A stretch of 64,000 nt of DNA from Streptomyces cupreus (GTDB lineage Bacteria; Actinomycetota; Actinomycetes; Streptomycetales; Streptomycetaceae), in the NCBI RefSeq assembly GCF_014257025.1, contig NZ_JACMSF010000015.1, positions 94,956 through 158,955 of the forward strand, written 5' to 3'. The notes beneath the pieces are model-generated. The model was not told the origin of the DNA, did no database searches, and saw only the letters and a list, made by a program, of their open reading frames with translations. Of the stretch, positions 28,361-37,517 are shown piece after piece (the stretch's first letter is position 1; every line of letters starts with the position of its first letter). Both the position numbers and the translations under genes were made by a program.

Positions 28361-29299
28361 GTGAAGTCCAGCCGTCTCGTCTCGATCCTGCTGCTGCTCC
28401 AGACCCGCGGCCGGATGACCGCCGCCCAGCTCGCCGAGGAGCTGGAGGTCTCCGTCCGCACCGTCTACCGGGACGTCGAGGCGCTGAGCGCGGCCGGAGT
28501 CCCCCTGTACGGCGACGCCGGGCACGCCGGCGGCTACCGGCTCCTGGACGGCTACCGCACCCGGCTCACCGGACTGACCGCCGACGAGGCCGAGGCCCTG
28601 TTCCTCGCCGGGGTCCCGGGACCCGCCGCCGAACTGGGGCTCGGCTCGCTGCTCGCCGCCGCCGAGCTGAAGGTCCGCGCCGCCCTCCCGGTCCAGGCCG
28701 ACCGGATCAGCGCCCGCTTCCACCTCGACGCCCCCGGCTGGTACTCCGACGCCGACGCGACCCCGTTCCTCCCGCAGGTCGCCGACGCCGTCTGGAACAG
28801 CCGGGTCCTGAACATCCTGTACCGCCGCTGGCGCGAGCCCACCGATGTGGAGCGCCGCCTTGAGCCGTACGGACTCGTCCTCAAGGCGGGCCGCTGGTAT
28901 GTCGTGGCGGGGCCGGGGCCGCGTACCTTCCGGGTCGACCAGATCCTCGAACTGACGGCGACACCCGAGGAGTTCAGCAGGCCCGACGACTTCGAACTCG
29001 CGGCTTACTGGGCGGCGTACCAGCGGGATTTCCACGACCGGCTGCACCGGGGCGAGGCGGTGGTGCGGCTGGCGCCGGGGCGGACCCTGCCCCGGGCGAG
29101 CAACCTCCGTACGGAGAAGGACGGTTGGACGCGGGTCACGGTCCCCATCGAGTCCGTCGACCACGCGCACGGCGAGTTCCTGCGCCTAGGCACGGACGTC
29201 GAGGTGCTCCAGCCCGTCGAGCTGCGCGAGAAGATCGCCCGTACCGTCGCCGAACTGGCCGAGAAATACGGCAACTTCACGGTCGACGGCGGCGACTGA
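28361..29299 (+). CDS. WYL-domain transcriptional regulator (YafY type), 312 aa
   Basis: VKSSRLVSILLLLQTRGRMT, AAQLAEELEVSVRTVYRDVE is the HTH_11 DNA-binding domain; the middle carries the WYL domain with RLEPYGLVLKAGRWYVVAGP; the C-terminal WCX domain follows (RTLPRASNLRTEKDGWTRVT). WYL proteins bind ligands or nucleic acids and regulate transcription. I take the GTG at 28361 because family members begin MKSSRL; a GTG two codons earlier is possible. No ribosome site is seen, so translation may be leaderless. This is the first chromosomal gene next to the element. Confidence 0.88.
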   Translation: MKSSRLVSILLLLQTRGRMTAAQLAEELEVSVRTVYRDVEALSAAGVPLYGDAGHAGGYRLLDGYRTRLTGLTADEAEALFLAGVPGPAAELGLGSLLAAAELKVRAALPVQADRISARFHLDAPGWYSDADATPFLPQVADAVWNSRVLNILYRRWREPTDVERRLEPYGLVLKAGRWYVVAGPGPRTFRVDQILELTATPEEFSRPDDFELAAYWAAYQRDFHDRLHRGEAVVRLAPGRTLPRASNLRTEKDGWTRVTVPIESVDHAHGEFLRLGTDVEVLQPVELREKIARTVAELAEKYGNFTVDGGD

Positions 29300-29340
29300 A
29301 GGGGAACGGAACCCGTCCGTCCTCCCAGGAGGTACGTCTC

Positions 29341-31215
29341 GTGCAGCACCCGCACAAGCACCGCAGACGCAGGGTCGTCCTGTCCGCCCTCGGCACCGCC
29401 GCGGCCATCGTCGCGGCCGGGCTGACCTCGCTCACCGGCGCCGGCCCCGCCGAGGCCGCCACCGCACGTCAGGTCGAGGCGCTCGACCGGGGTGTGGTCA
29501 GCGTGTACACCGGCAGCGGCAACCTGGTCAGCTGGCGCTGGCTGGGCACCGACCCCGACAACGTCTCCTTCAACCTCTACCGCGCCGGTACGAAGGTCAA
29601 CGCGACGCCGATCAACGGCTCCACCAACTACTTCCACTCCGGCGCCCCTTCGCACGCCGACTACACGGTCCGCGCGATCGTGAACGGCGTGGAGCAGGGC
29701 GACTCCGTCCACGCGATCCAGTTCCGCACCGGCTACAAGGACGTCCCGATCTCCCCGCCGGCCGGCGGCACCACACCCGACGGTGTGGCCTACACCTACG
29801 AGGCCAACGACGCCTCCGTCGGCGACCTCGACGGCGACGGCGCCCTCGACCTGGTGCTGAAGTGGCAGCCCACCAACGCCAAGGACAACTCCCAGTCCGG
29901 CTACACCGGCAACACCGTCGTCGACGGCATCAAGCTCGACGGCACCCGGCTGTGGCGGATCGACCTGGGCCGCAACATCCGCTCCGGCGCGCACTACACA
30001 CAGTTCCAGGTCTACGACTACGACGGCGACCGCAAGGCCGAGGTGGCCATGAAGACCGCCGACGGCACTGTCGACGGAGGCGGCACGGTGATCGGCAGCT
30101 CCTCCGCCGACCATCGCAACTCCAGCGGTTACGTCCTGTCAGGACCCGAGTATCTGACCATGTTCAACGGGCAGACCGGCCGGGCGATGCAGTCCGTCGA
30201 CTATGTCCCGGCACGGGGCACGGTCTCCTCCTGGGGCGACTCGTACGGCAACCGCGTCGACCGCTTCCTGGCGGGCACGGCGTATCTGGACGGCTCCCGT
30301 CCCTCCCTGATCATGGCCCGCGGCTACTACACGCGGACCGTCATCGCGGCCTGGGACTGGCGGAACGGCTCCTTCACCCGCCGCTGGACCTTCGACACCA
30401 ACTCCTCCACCAACTCCGGCAAGGGGTACGACGGCCAGGGCTCCCACAGCCTGTCCGTGGGGGACGTCGACAACGACGGCAGGGACGAGATCGTCTACGG
30501 CTCGATGGCCGTCGACGACAACGGCAACGGCCTGTGGACCGCGAGGACGGGCCATGGGGACGCCCAGCACCTCGGCGACCTGGATCCGTCGACGCCGGGT
30601 CTGGAGTACTTCAAGGTCTCCGAGTCCACCTCCCAGCCCGCCGAGCTGTACATCAACCCCGCGAACGGCGCCGTCCGCTGGAAGCTGGCCGCCTGCTGCG
30701 ACAACGGGCGGGGTGTGGCCGGGGATGTCTACGCGGGGAACGACGGCGCGGAGGTGTGGTCGGCGTCCGACACGAACATCCGGGACGAGGCCGGTGCCAC
30801 CAAGGGCCGCGAGCCGTCCTCCGTCAACTTCCTGTCCTGGTGGGACGGGGACACGGTCCGTGAACTCCTCGACGGCACCCGCATCGACAAGTACGGCACC
30901 TCGTCGGACACCCGGCTGCTGACCGGCGCCTCGGTCCACTCCAACAACGGCACCAAGGCGACCCCGTCCCTGTCCGGCGACATCCTCGGCGACTGGCGCG
31001 AGGAGGTCATCTGGCCGACCAGCAACAACACCGCGCTCAGGATCTACTCGACGCCGCACGAGACGAACACCAGGATCACGACCCTGCTGCACGACACGAT
31101 GTACCGCACTGGCCTCGCATGGCAGAACACGGCGTACAACCAGCCGCCGCACCCGAGCTTCTTCCTCGGCAACGGCATGGCCACGGCACCGCGGCCGGCC
31201 GTGTACGCGCCCTGA
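29341..31215 (+). CDS. Secreted rhamnogalacturonan lyase, PL11, 624 aa
   Basis: A Tat-like signal peptide (HKHRRRRVVLSALGTAAAIV, ending PAEAA around residue 38) leads a PL11 protein: RQVEALDRGVVSVYTGSGNL at the mature start, calcium-binding blades DLDGDGALDLV, DYDGDRKAEV and DVDNDGRDEIV of the beta-propeller, and SGDILGDWREEVIWPT near the end. Family members cut rhamnogalacturonan I by beta-elimination in pectin. GTG start with AGGAGG upstream. Terminator follows at 31232-31266. No carbohydrate module is attached, unlike the cellulases next door. Confidence 0.9.
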   Translation: MQHPHKHRRRRVVLSALGTAAAIVAAGLTSLTGAGPAEAATARQVEALDRGVVSVYTGSGNLVSWRWLGTDPDNVSFNLYRAGTKVNATPINGSTNYFHSGAPSHADYTVRAIVNGVEQGDSVHAIQFRTGYKDVPISPPAGGTTPDGVAYTYEANDASVGDLDGDGALDLVLKWQPTNAKDNSQSGYTGNTVVDGIKLDGTRLWRIDLGRNIRSGAHYTQFQVYDYDGDRKAEVAMKTADGTVDGGGTVIGSSSADHRNSSGYVLSGPEYLTMFNGQTGRAMQSVDYVPARGTVSSWGDSYGNRVDRFLAGTAYLDGSRPSLIMARGYYTRTVIAAWDWRNGSFTRRWTFDTNSSTNSGKGYDGQGSHSLSVGDVDNDGRDEIVYGSMAVDDNGNGLWTARTGHGDAQHLGDLDPSTPGLEYFKVSESTSQPAELYINPANGAVRWKLAACCDNGRGVAGDVYAGNDGAEVWSASDTNIRDEAGATKGREPSSVNFLSWWDGDTVRELLDGTRIDKYGTSSDTRLLTGASVHSNNGTKATPSLSGDILGDWREEVIWPTSNNTALRIYSTPHETNTRITTLLHDTMYRTGLAWQNTAYNQPPHPSFFLGNGMATAPRPAVYAP

Positions 31216-31231
31216 TGTCCTGATGGATCCC

Positions 31232-31266
31232 GCGCCCTGCCCGCCGCCCCGGCGGTCGCAGGGCGC
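31232..31266 (+). terminator. Terminator after PL11 lyase
   Basis: GCGCCCTGC (31232-31240) and GCAGGGCGC (31258-31266) pair, with inner CCGCC/GGCGG. Confidence 0.8.
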
Positions 31267-31277
31267 ACTCATCGGCA

Positions 31278-31420
31278 CATTTTGATCACACCAAAACGGC
31301 AGAGGCCGGCAGTGGCGACGCCTACACCCTGACCGACACCGTGGCCTACGAGAACGACGTCGAGGTCAGCCTGTCCGGGTTCACTCGCGGGGTGTGCGCG
31401 CCGAACACCGGCCCGCGCCC
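31278..31420 (+). pseudogene. Fragment of a secreted/lipoprotein-like gene
   Basis: The frame reads AEAGSGDAYTLTDTVAYEND then VEVSLSGFTRGVCAPNTGPR, a phrase that matches the central repeat region of Streptomyces lipoproteins with YENGVKVAVSGFTRG-like text. There is no start, signal sequence or continuation, so this is a remnant of a once larger gene between the PL11 and GH74 genes. Confidence 0.5.
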
Positions 31421-31427
31421 CTCGGGT

Positions 31428-34088
31428 TCAGCTCACCGTGCAGGACTGGTCACCGACCTTGAAGGCGGTCGGCTTGCCGTTCGTGCCCGACCAGTTGCCG
31501 GTGAAGCCGAAGCTCACCGAGGAACCGGCCGCCACATTGGCGTTCCAGCCCACGTTCTTCGCCGTGACCGAGGAACCCGACTGGGTGTGCTCGGCGTTCC
31601 ACATCTGCGAGATCGTCTGACCGTTCGGGAAGGACCAGTTCAGCGCCCAGCCCGACCACGCGCTCGTCCCGGTGTTGCTCAGCTGCACTTCCGCCTGGAA
31701 ACCGCCCGACCACTGATTGGTGATCTTGTACGTCACCGCACAGGCGCCCGTCGGCGTGGGATCGGGGCCGGGATCCGTACCGCCGCCGCTGTCGGAGGAG
31801 TCGCCGTAGATGACCCCGCGGCCGTTGGTGGCGATGTAGACGCGGCCGTAGACCCTCGGGTCACCGGTGATCGCCGCGCCGGTCCAACCCCACTGGTGGG
31901 CGTCGTCGTTGATGCGGGTCCAGGTGGCGCCCTGGTCGGTGGAGCGGAAGATGCCGCGCACGCCGCCGATCTTCGCGCTGGTGTAGAGCGTCTGGTACGA
32001 GGCTCCGGTCGCCGCCTTGCCGAAGCCGATGGTGTCGGCCTGCTCGACGTTCGTCAGCTTGGTGAAGCTCGTGCCGCCGTTCGTCGAGTGCCACAGCCCG
32101 TACGCGCCGTCACTGGCGCCGCCCGCGAGCCACACATCGCCCTTGGTGCCGGGCAGCGCCTTGAAGCGGACGCTGTCGCCGCTCGGCAGGCCGGTCGCGG
32201 CAGAGGCGGTGAAGGTGGCGCCGCCGTCCGTACTGACGTAGAACTTCCCGGACTTGAAGCCGTAGAAGACCTTCGGGTCGACGCGGTCGGACTCCACGAT
32301 CGCGCCCGCCGGGATGCCGGAGGACGCCGACCAGGAGGTGCCGAAGCCCGTCGCGTAGTGCACGCCCGCGCCCTGCGGGCTCCACACGAACCGGCTGCCG
32401 TCGGCCGCCGCCGCGACCGTGCCGCCGCCGCTGACGCCCGAAGGGTCGGTGCCCGCGAACCAGTTGGCGCCGTTGTCGGTGGAGAACGCGATGTGCGGGC
32501 CCGAGTCCAGGTTGCCGACCCGGACGACCGTGTTCGGGTTGGACTCCGTGAAGTCCAGGCTGGTCGTCGAGGTGAAGTTGGGCTGGGTGTACATCATCGC
32601 CGGCACCTTGGTGAGGTCCGTGTGCCGGAAGCCGCCGATGTCACCGAGCGCGCTGAGCAGCGGGGCGCCCGACGGAGGCGAGGCCAGGTCGTTGACCGCC
32701 GTCTCCTCCAGGCCCTGCACCATCGGCTTGATGGTGAACTGCGAGCCGCTGTCCCAGTTGCCGAGGTTCTCGGTGCCGTAGATCGTCGCGCCCGTGCCGT
32801 ACATCATGCGGTCGGAGTTGAACGGGTCGATCTCCAAAGCCTCGGTCATCCAGCCGAGTTTGGGCGTCTGCTCCGGCGGGGCCGGGTTGGCGTTCCAGGT
32901 CAGCCAGGGGGAGGAGGAGACGTCCATGGTGTAGCGGTTGGCGCGGTTGGGGTACGACGTGTAGTCCCAGGCCTTCGTCCAGGTGGCGCCGCTGTCGGTG
33001 GAGCGGAAGATCTGGGTGTCCGGCCACCAGGAGCTGTACGCCGTGGCCATCACCGTGCCCGGATCCTGCCGGTCGACGCTCAGACCGCTGAAGCCGTAGT
33101 AGGTGTCGGCCTCCGCCACCGGGCTGATGTTCGTCCAGGTGCCCGTCGCCGTCGCGTACCGCCACAACTGGCCCTTGCCGCCGTCGTAGGGGCCGCCCTT
33201 GTCGCTGTACGACAGATACAGATGGCCGTTCTCCGCGTCCAGGACGCCCTTGTGGGCCAGATAGCCGGTCGGCTGCCCGGCAACGCGTGACCAGGTCGCA
33301 CCCGCGTCCGTCGAGCGGTACACCGCGTTGTCCTTGTCGGCGACCCCGACGTAGATCGTCCGGGTGGCGTTGCCCGAGGTGCCCGTGGACTCGTCGAAGG
33401 TGACCCAGACGATGCCCTGGTTGTCGGAGGCGTAGCCGCTGGTGTCGCTCGGATCCTGGGCGTAGTTGCCGACGTTGGGGAAGTTCGTCACCTGCGACCA
33501 GCTCGCCCCGGAGTCGGTCGACCGCCACAGGCCCTTGCCGCTCGGCGCGCCCAGATACAGCACGCTGTTCTTGTTCGGGTCGATCGCGAGGCGCTCGCCC
33601 ATGCCCCGGCCCGGCATGTTGCCGCCCAGCTTGAACGGCAGATCCGCCTTCTGCCAGCCGGCGCCCCGGTCGGCGGAGCGCAGCACGGCTCCGTTGCCAG
33701 GGTCCCAGCTGTTGGTGTACGTGCCGACGGCCGCGTACACATTGTCCGGGTCCACGGAGTCGGAGGCGAGGCTCACCACGCCGGTGTGGCCCCAGTCGTC
33801 CCAGCCGACCGAGTCCAGCAGCGGTGTCCAGGTCTTCGACGACTCCACCCAGCGGAAGGCGCCGCCTATGTCGGTGCGTGCGTAGGCGAGGTTCTCCTCG
33901 GTGCGGTTGAACACGATGCCGGGGACGAATCCGCCGCCGTCGATACGGGCGTTCTTCCAGGTGTAGGTGTCGGCCGTGATCGACACGGCCCTGTCTGCGG
34001 GCTCGGTGGCGGCCAGCGCGGGCGGGGCGCCCGAGAGCAGCCCGGCCGCGAGCGCCAGGACGGCCGTGAGGATGCGGGTTCTTCGCAC
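31428..34088 (-). CDS. Secreted xyloglucanase, GH74 with C-terminal CBM2, 886 aa
   Basis: A signal peptide (RTRILTAVLALAAGLLSGAP PALA) precedes the GH74 catalytic domain: YTWKNARIDGGGFVPGIVFN and YARTDIGGAFRW with the first catalytic Asp (about residue 73), repeated propeller Asp-box-like motifs (STDSGASW, SADRGAGW, STDQGATW), and SALGDIGGFRH with the second Asp. A Gly/Pro linker joins a CBM2 (CAVTYKITNQWSGGFQAEVQ ... GKPTAFKVGDQSCTVS) for binding cellulose. It cleaves xyloglucan internally. GTG at 34088 has GGAAGG upstream; the upstream region carries a LacI-type operator. Confidence 0.92.
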   Translation of the reverse strand: MRRTRILTAVLALAAGLLSGAPPALAATEPADRAVSITADTYTWKNARIDGGGFVPGIVFNRTEENLAYARTDIGGAFRWVESSKTWTPLLDSVGWDDWGHTGVVSLASDSVDPDNVYAAVGTYTNSWDPGNGAVLRSADRGAGWQKADLPFKLGGNMPGRGMGERLAIDPNKNSVLYLGAPSGKGLWRSTDSGASWSQVTNFPNVGNYAQDPSDTSGYASDNQGIVWVTFDESTGTSGNATRTIYVGVADKDNAVYRSTDAGATWSRVAGQPTGYLAHKGVLDAENGHLYLSYSDKGGPYDGGKGQLWRYATATGTWTNISPVAEADTYYGFSGLSVDRQDPGTVMATAYSSWWPDTQIFRSTDSGATWTKAWDYTSYPNRANRYTMDVSSSPWLTWNANPAPPEQTPKLGWMTEALEIDPFNSDRMMYGTGATIYGTENLGNWDSGSQFTIKPMVQGLEETAVNDLASPPSGAPLLSALGDIGGFRHTDLTKVPAMMYTQPNFTSTTSLDFTESNPNTVVRVGNLDSGPHIAFSTDNGANWFAGTDPSGVSGGGTVAAAADGSRFVWSPQGAGVHYATGFGTSWSASSGIPAGAIVESDRVDPKVFYGFKSGKFYVSTDGGATFTASAATGLPSGDSVRFKALPGTKGDVWLAGGASDGAYGLWHSTNGGTSFTKLTNVEQADTIGFGKAATGASYQTLYTSAKIGGVRGIFRSTDQGATWTRINDDAHQWGWTGAAITGDPRVYGRVYIATNGRGVIYGDSSDSGGGTDPGPDPTPTGACAVTYKITNQWSGGFQAEVQLSNTGTSAWSGWALNWSFPNGQTISQMWNAEHTQSGSSVTAKNVGWNANVAAGSSVSFGFTGNWSGTNGKPTAFKVGDQSCTVS

Positions 34089-34112
34089 GGGAAGTCCTTC
34101 CGATGGGGGGCG

Positions 34113-34126
34113 GGTAAGCGCTTTCC
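34113..34126. promoter_or_regulatory. LacI-type operator before GH74
   Basis: GGTAAGCGCTTTCC is one mismatch pair from the perfect dyad GGAAAGCGCTTTCC, a LacI-family consensus-like form. It lies 25-38 bases upstream of the GTG and differs from the CebR box at the GH48 gene, so GH74 is likely under a different regulator. Confidence 0.6.
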
Positions 34127-34255
34127 CTACTGAGCGAGAGGTGCCGGGCGACCCCCAGTGCGGGAGGGGGCCGCCCGGCGAAGCGGCCTCGCCGTCAGGT
34201 GACGAGACCAGGTACGCGGAGCCTCTCGGGCGGTTCCGAGGAAGCACCGTGAGCT

Positions 34256-34310
34256 GCCGCGCCCTTCAGGGGCGCGAGGAACTGCGCGACCAGCCACACC
34301 GGACCCGCAG
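34256..34310. repeat. Streptomyces-type extragenic repeat copy A
   Basis: GCCGCGCCCTTCAGGGGCGC followed by GAGGAACTGCGCGACCAGCC and ACACCGGACCCGCAG matches the short hairpin repeat commonly scattered through Streptomyces intergenic regions. It lies between the GH48 stop (34348) and the GH74 promoter. Confidence 0.7.
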
Positions 34311-34347
34311 CCAGAACACGGCCCGACCCGCGGAGCGCCTCGCTGGG

Positions 34348-37266
34348 TTATTCGAGAAGCTCCGCGTACGAACCCATGGCGAGGGCGATGTCCGCCTGCG
34401 CCCAGAACCGGTGGTACGTGAACGAGGGCACCGCACCGCCCGCCAGATACGACTCGATCTTCGACCAGGCCGGGTCGTCCTCGTAGAACGAGCGGATCGA
34501 GTCGAACGTCGACGAGGAGTTGATCGCGTCGCCGTTCGGCATCGTTCCGGTCCAGCCGCTCGGGATGTAGACGGAGTCGTCGAAGCGGTTGTAGTCGGCG
34601 CGGTTCTCCGGGACGGCGATGCCGAGGGCGTCCTGGTGGTTGTCCCACATGCCGTCGAGCAGCGCCTTCGCCGTCGTCGCCGCCTCGGTGTCACCGGAGC
34701 GGTCGGCGTAGTACGTCAGGGTCTTGGCGTACGCGGCCGCCACACCGACGTCATTGGTGTAGTCGGCGACGGTGACGTGAAGGGACGCGTTGGCACCGGG
34801 GTTCGTGGCGTTCCAGGTGTCGGGCTGGCCCGACCACTGGAGCGTCGACGGGATCCGGTAGTTGCCGTCCGGGTTGACGGTGGTGTGCTCCAGCGCCCAG
34901 TCGACCCACTTGTCGAGGACCGCCTTCGCCGAGGCGTTCCCCGTCTGCTGGTAGTACTCGGCCACCCGCTCCATCGACCACGCCTGGAAGCCGAACCACT
35001 GGTTGGACGGCGGGTCGTGGTAGACGGGCTGCTGGTCGTAGTACATGCCGTAGAAGGTCGACTTGCCGGCCGGCGGGGTCGCGTAACGGCCCGCCCAGCT
35101 GTTGGTCGCGCCGCCCGCGATGGCGCCCTCGTCGGACTGGAGCCAGCGGTAGAACTCGATCTGCCGCTCCAGGGACTTGGCCCAGTCCGCCTGTCCCGTC
35201 GCCGACTTCGGCTTCAGGTCGGCGTAGCTCGCCAGCGCGTACGCGGCCATCGGGTTCTGGTAGCCGCCGTGCGCGTGGCTGGAGCCGATGCGCCAGGCCC
35301 AGCCCGCCGAGGCGTCGGTGGCACCGCCCCAGGCGTAGTACCAGGAGAGCAGGTAGTGCGAGGAGTCCTTGCCGGTGCCGGCCGCGCAGGCCGACGGACC
35401 GACACAGTTGCCGACCTTCTTGAAGTACTTGTCGTACATGGCGTAGCGCAGATAGTCGCCCATCTTCGCGGCCTTGGCGACGGTCGCGGAGATCTCGCCG
35501 CCCTTGCCCTGCGCGTCCGCCCACTTGTCGGCCCAGTACGCGGCCTGCACCGCACGCGCGTCGGCGTCCGGGGCGTTGGTGAACTTCCACTGCTTGGCGT
35601 AGGAGGCATCACCCGTGAACAGGTCCAGGTACCCGTTCGTGCCACCGTACTTGAACGCGTCACAGGTCGGCTGCGGCACCGTCTCCCACACCGACTCCTG
35701 CGCACCGCGCTGGAAGGTGTTGATGTACGAAGGGCCGGTGTCCGACGGGCCCGCCTCGCACTTGCCGGGCGAGTTGCCGTAGCCGTAGACGTTGTCCACG
35801 TCCTGCAGCCAGTGCATGCCGTAGACGTCGTCCGTGCCGTACGCGCTCTTCAGCTCGGCCGCGATCGGGTCGGAGCCGACCGGGACACCGGTGTCGAGCT
35901 TGGCCGGGTACTCGTTCGGGGTGTCCAGCTCGGGCGCGTAGGTCGCGGGCTTGGAGGCGTTGTAGAAGGAGTTGGTCGGCTGGTCGGCGTGGGTGGGGAT
36001 CATGTACTTCTCCATGATCTCCCAGGCGCCGTTGAACTTGGTCCAGTCGCCCGTGACCTTGCCGTACATCGCCTGCAGCCAGAGAAGGTAGCTGTAGGCC
36101 TCCGACGTGGTCTCGTGGCCGTGGTCCGGGGCCTCCACGATCAGCGTCTCGACCGAGTGGTAGGGGATGCCCTCGGGTGAGAAGTAGCCGTTCGCGGGGT
36201 TGGTGATCTTCCCGTGGAGCTCCAGGAAGCGGGCGTCGTACTCACCCGATGCCTCGACCTGGGTGACGGTCACCGCGGCCTTCGCGTGTCCGTTCGCGGT
36301 CGACTCGAAGGTCGCCGCGCCGGTCCCCGAGGAGTCGGCGGTGATGGTCACGCGCTGCGCGGTGTTCCAGTTCGACGGGGTGAAGGTGAGCGAGGCCCCG
36401 CCGGTGACCGACAGTCCCGAATTCCCGCTCGCGCGGGCGGTGGTGACGGTGACGTTGCTCGACGGCTGCGTCGACAGCTTGATGTCGTACGTGCCCGTCT
36501 CGCCCTGCTGTACGGCCAGTTGGTTGGTCGAGGCCACCACGGCGGGACCCGAGGCGACCGTGATGCCGACCGGCGTGGACTCCGCGGACGCGCCCAGGCT
36601 GTCGTACGCCTTCGCCAGCAGGGAATGACTGCCCACGGTCAAACTGGAGACGGAGAGCGAGTAGGGTGCGCTCGTGTCCGTGCCCAGCAGCGTGGTGTCG
36701 TCGTAGAACTCCACCTTGCTGATGGTGGCGTTGTCGGCGGCCGCCGCGGTGGCCGCGAGCGGCACCGCGTCCCCTTGCGAGTAGACGGCACCCGCGGCCG
36801 GGCTGGTCAGCACCGTGATCGGGGGCTGATGGGCGCCGGTGCAGGTGGTGCCGTTGATCGCGAAGGAGCTCGGGGCGGTGTTGGTGCCGCTGTAGCTGAA
36901 CTGCGCCCCGGTGGAGACCGCGGCGCCGGCGGCGATCCGGCCGTTGTACGAGGCGTTCTGCACGGTGATGTTCTGGCCGGACTGCGACCATGTCCCGTTC
37001 CAGCCGTTGCTGAGCCTCTGGTTGCCCGTGTAGGCGTAGGTCAGGGTCCAGCCGTCGATCACGTCCGTGCCGCGGTTGGTGATCGTCAGATCCGCGGTGA
37101 AGCCGGAGCCCCAGTCGTTCGTCCTGTAGTCGACGCTGCACTGGAGCGGCGCCGCCTGCGCGGGTGTGGTGCCCGTCGCGAGCAGCGTGAACGCAAGCGC
37201 CAGGGCGGCGACGACGGCTGTCCAGGCACGCCGTACCGCTCTTCGTCTCCGGGGTGGGGGATGCAT
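34348..37266 (-). CDS. Secreted cellobiohydrolase, GH48 with N-terminal CBM2, 972 aa
   Basis: A signal peptide (RAWTAVVAALALAFTLLATG, ending TPAQA) leads an N-terminal CBM2 (LQCSVDYRTNDWGSGFTADL to SFAINGTTCTG), an Ig-like domain (ITVLTSPAAGAVYSQGDAVP), a second beta-sandwich of about 95 residues, and the GH48 catalytic domain. Its marks are EYDARFLELHGKITNPANGY, HETTSEAYSYLLWLQAMYGK with the catalytic Glu, and SNQWFGFQAWSMERVAEYYQ. GH48 enzymes process cellulose from chain ends and are the major exocellulases. ATG at 37266; two CebR-like boxes lie upstream. Confidence 0.93.
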   Translation of the reverse strand: MHPPPRRRRAVRRAWTAVVAALALAFTLLATGTTPAQAAPLQCSVDYRTNDWGSGFTADLTITNRGTDVIDGWTLTYAYTGNQRLSNGWNGTWSQSGQNITVQNASYNGRIAAGAAVSTGAQFSYSGTNTAPSSFAINGTTCTGAHQPPITVLTSPAAGAVYSQGDAVPLAATAAAADNATISKVEFYDDTTLLGTDTSAPYSLSVSSLTVGSHSLLAKAYDSLGASAESTPVGITVASGPAVVASTNQLAVQQGETGTYDIKLSTQPSSNVTVTTARASGNSGLSVTGGASLTFTPSNWNTAQRVTITADSSGTGAATFESTANGHAKAAVTVTQVEASGEYDARFLELHGKITNPANGYFSPEGIPYHSVETLIVEAPDHGHETTSEAYSYLLWLQAMYGKVTGDWTKFNGAWEIMEKYMIPTHADQPTNSFYNASKPATYAPELDTPNEYPAKLDTGVPVGSDPIAAELKSAYGTDDVYGMHWLQDVDNVYGYGNSPGKCEAGPSDTGPSYINTFQRGAQESVWETVPQPTCDAFKYGGTNGYLDLFTGDASYAKQWKFTNAPDADARAVQAAYWADKWADAQGKGGEISATVAKAAKMGDYLRYAMYDKYFKKVGNCVGPSACAAGTGKDSSHYLLSWYYAWGGATDASAGWAWRIGSSHAHGGYQNPMAAYALASYADLKPKSATGQADWAKSLERQIEFYRWLQSDEGAIAGGATNSWAGRYATPPAGKSTFYGMYYDQQPVYHDPPSNQWFGFQAWSMERVAEYYQQTGNASAKAVLDKWVDWALEHTTVNPDGNYRIPSTLQWSGQPDTWNATNPGANASLHVTVADYTNDVGVAAAYAKTLTYYADRSGDTEAATTAKALLDGMWDNHQDALGIAVPENRADYNRFDDSVYIPSGWTGTMPNGDAINSSSTFDSIRSFYEDDPAWSKIESYLAGGAVPSFTYHRFWAQADIALAMGSYAELLE

Positions 37267-37312
37267 GTGCTGGTTCCTCCTTGCGGCTCGGAGAAGTCAA
37301 GGCTTGAACCAG

Positions 37313-37326
37313 TGGGAGCGCTCCCA
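37313..37326. promoter_or_regulatory. CebR box, perfect
   Basis: TGGGAGCGCTCCCA is exactly the palindrome bound by the cellobiose-responsive repressor CebR in Streptomyces (established). It lies 47-60 bases upstream of the GH48 start codon. Confidence 0.9.
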
Positions 37327-37456
37327 TAGTGAGGACGGGGGTGCAAGTGGTCAAGACGCTTGAAGAGTCGAAAAGATTCGACGAACGAGGTTGAGTAAAA
37401 GTCAAGGAACTCCCCTGTCCTTTACCGTCACTTGGCGCTAACTTCGGTGACACCAG

Positions 37457-37470
37457 TGGGAGCGGTTCCA
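37457..37470. promoter_or_regulatory. CebR-like box, imperfect
   Basis: TGGGAGCGGTTCCA differs at two positions from the CebR palindrome. It lies 48-61 bases upstream of the plus-strand GH5 pseudogene start (37518), and so marks the former promoter of that gene. Confidence 0.7.
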
Positions 37471-37517
37471 TCAGTCGACGCGTCGGTCACGGCGCGCTGA
37501 TCTGCAAGGAGTCGCTC

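Noticed and set aside
26531..28400. tRNA gene as integration site
   Set aside because: No cloverleaf-compatible or GGTTCGAATCC-like T-loop sequence was seen near the integrase; the target appears to be the WYL gene region instead.
29005..31278. Long minus-strand frames over the PL11 gene
   Set aside because: No start context or motifs; they run against a gene with signal peptide and propeller motifs.
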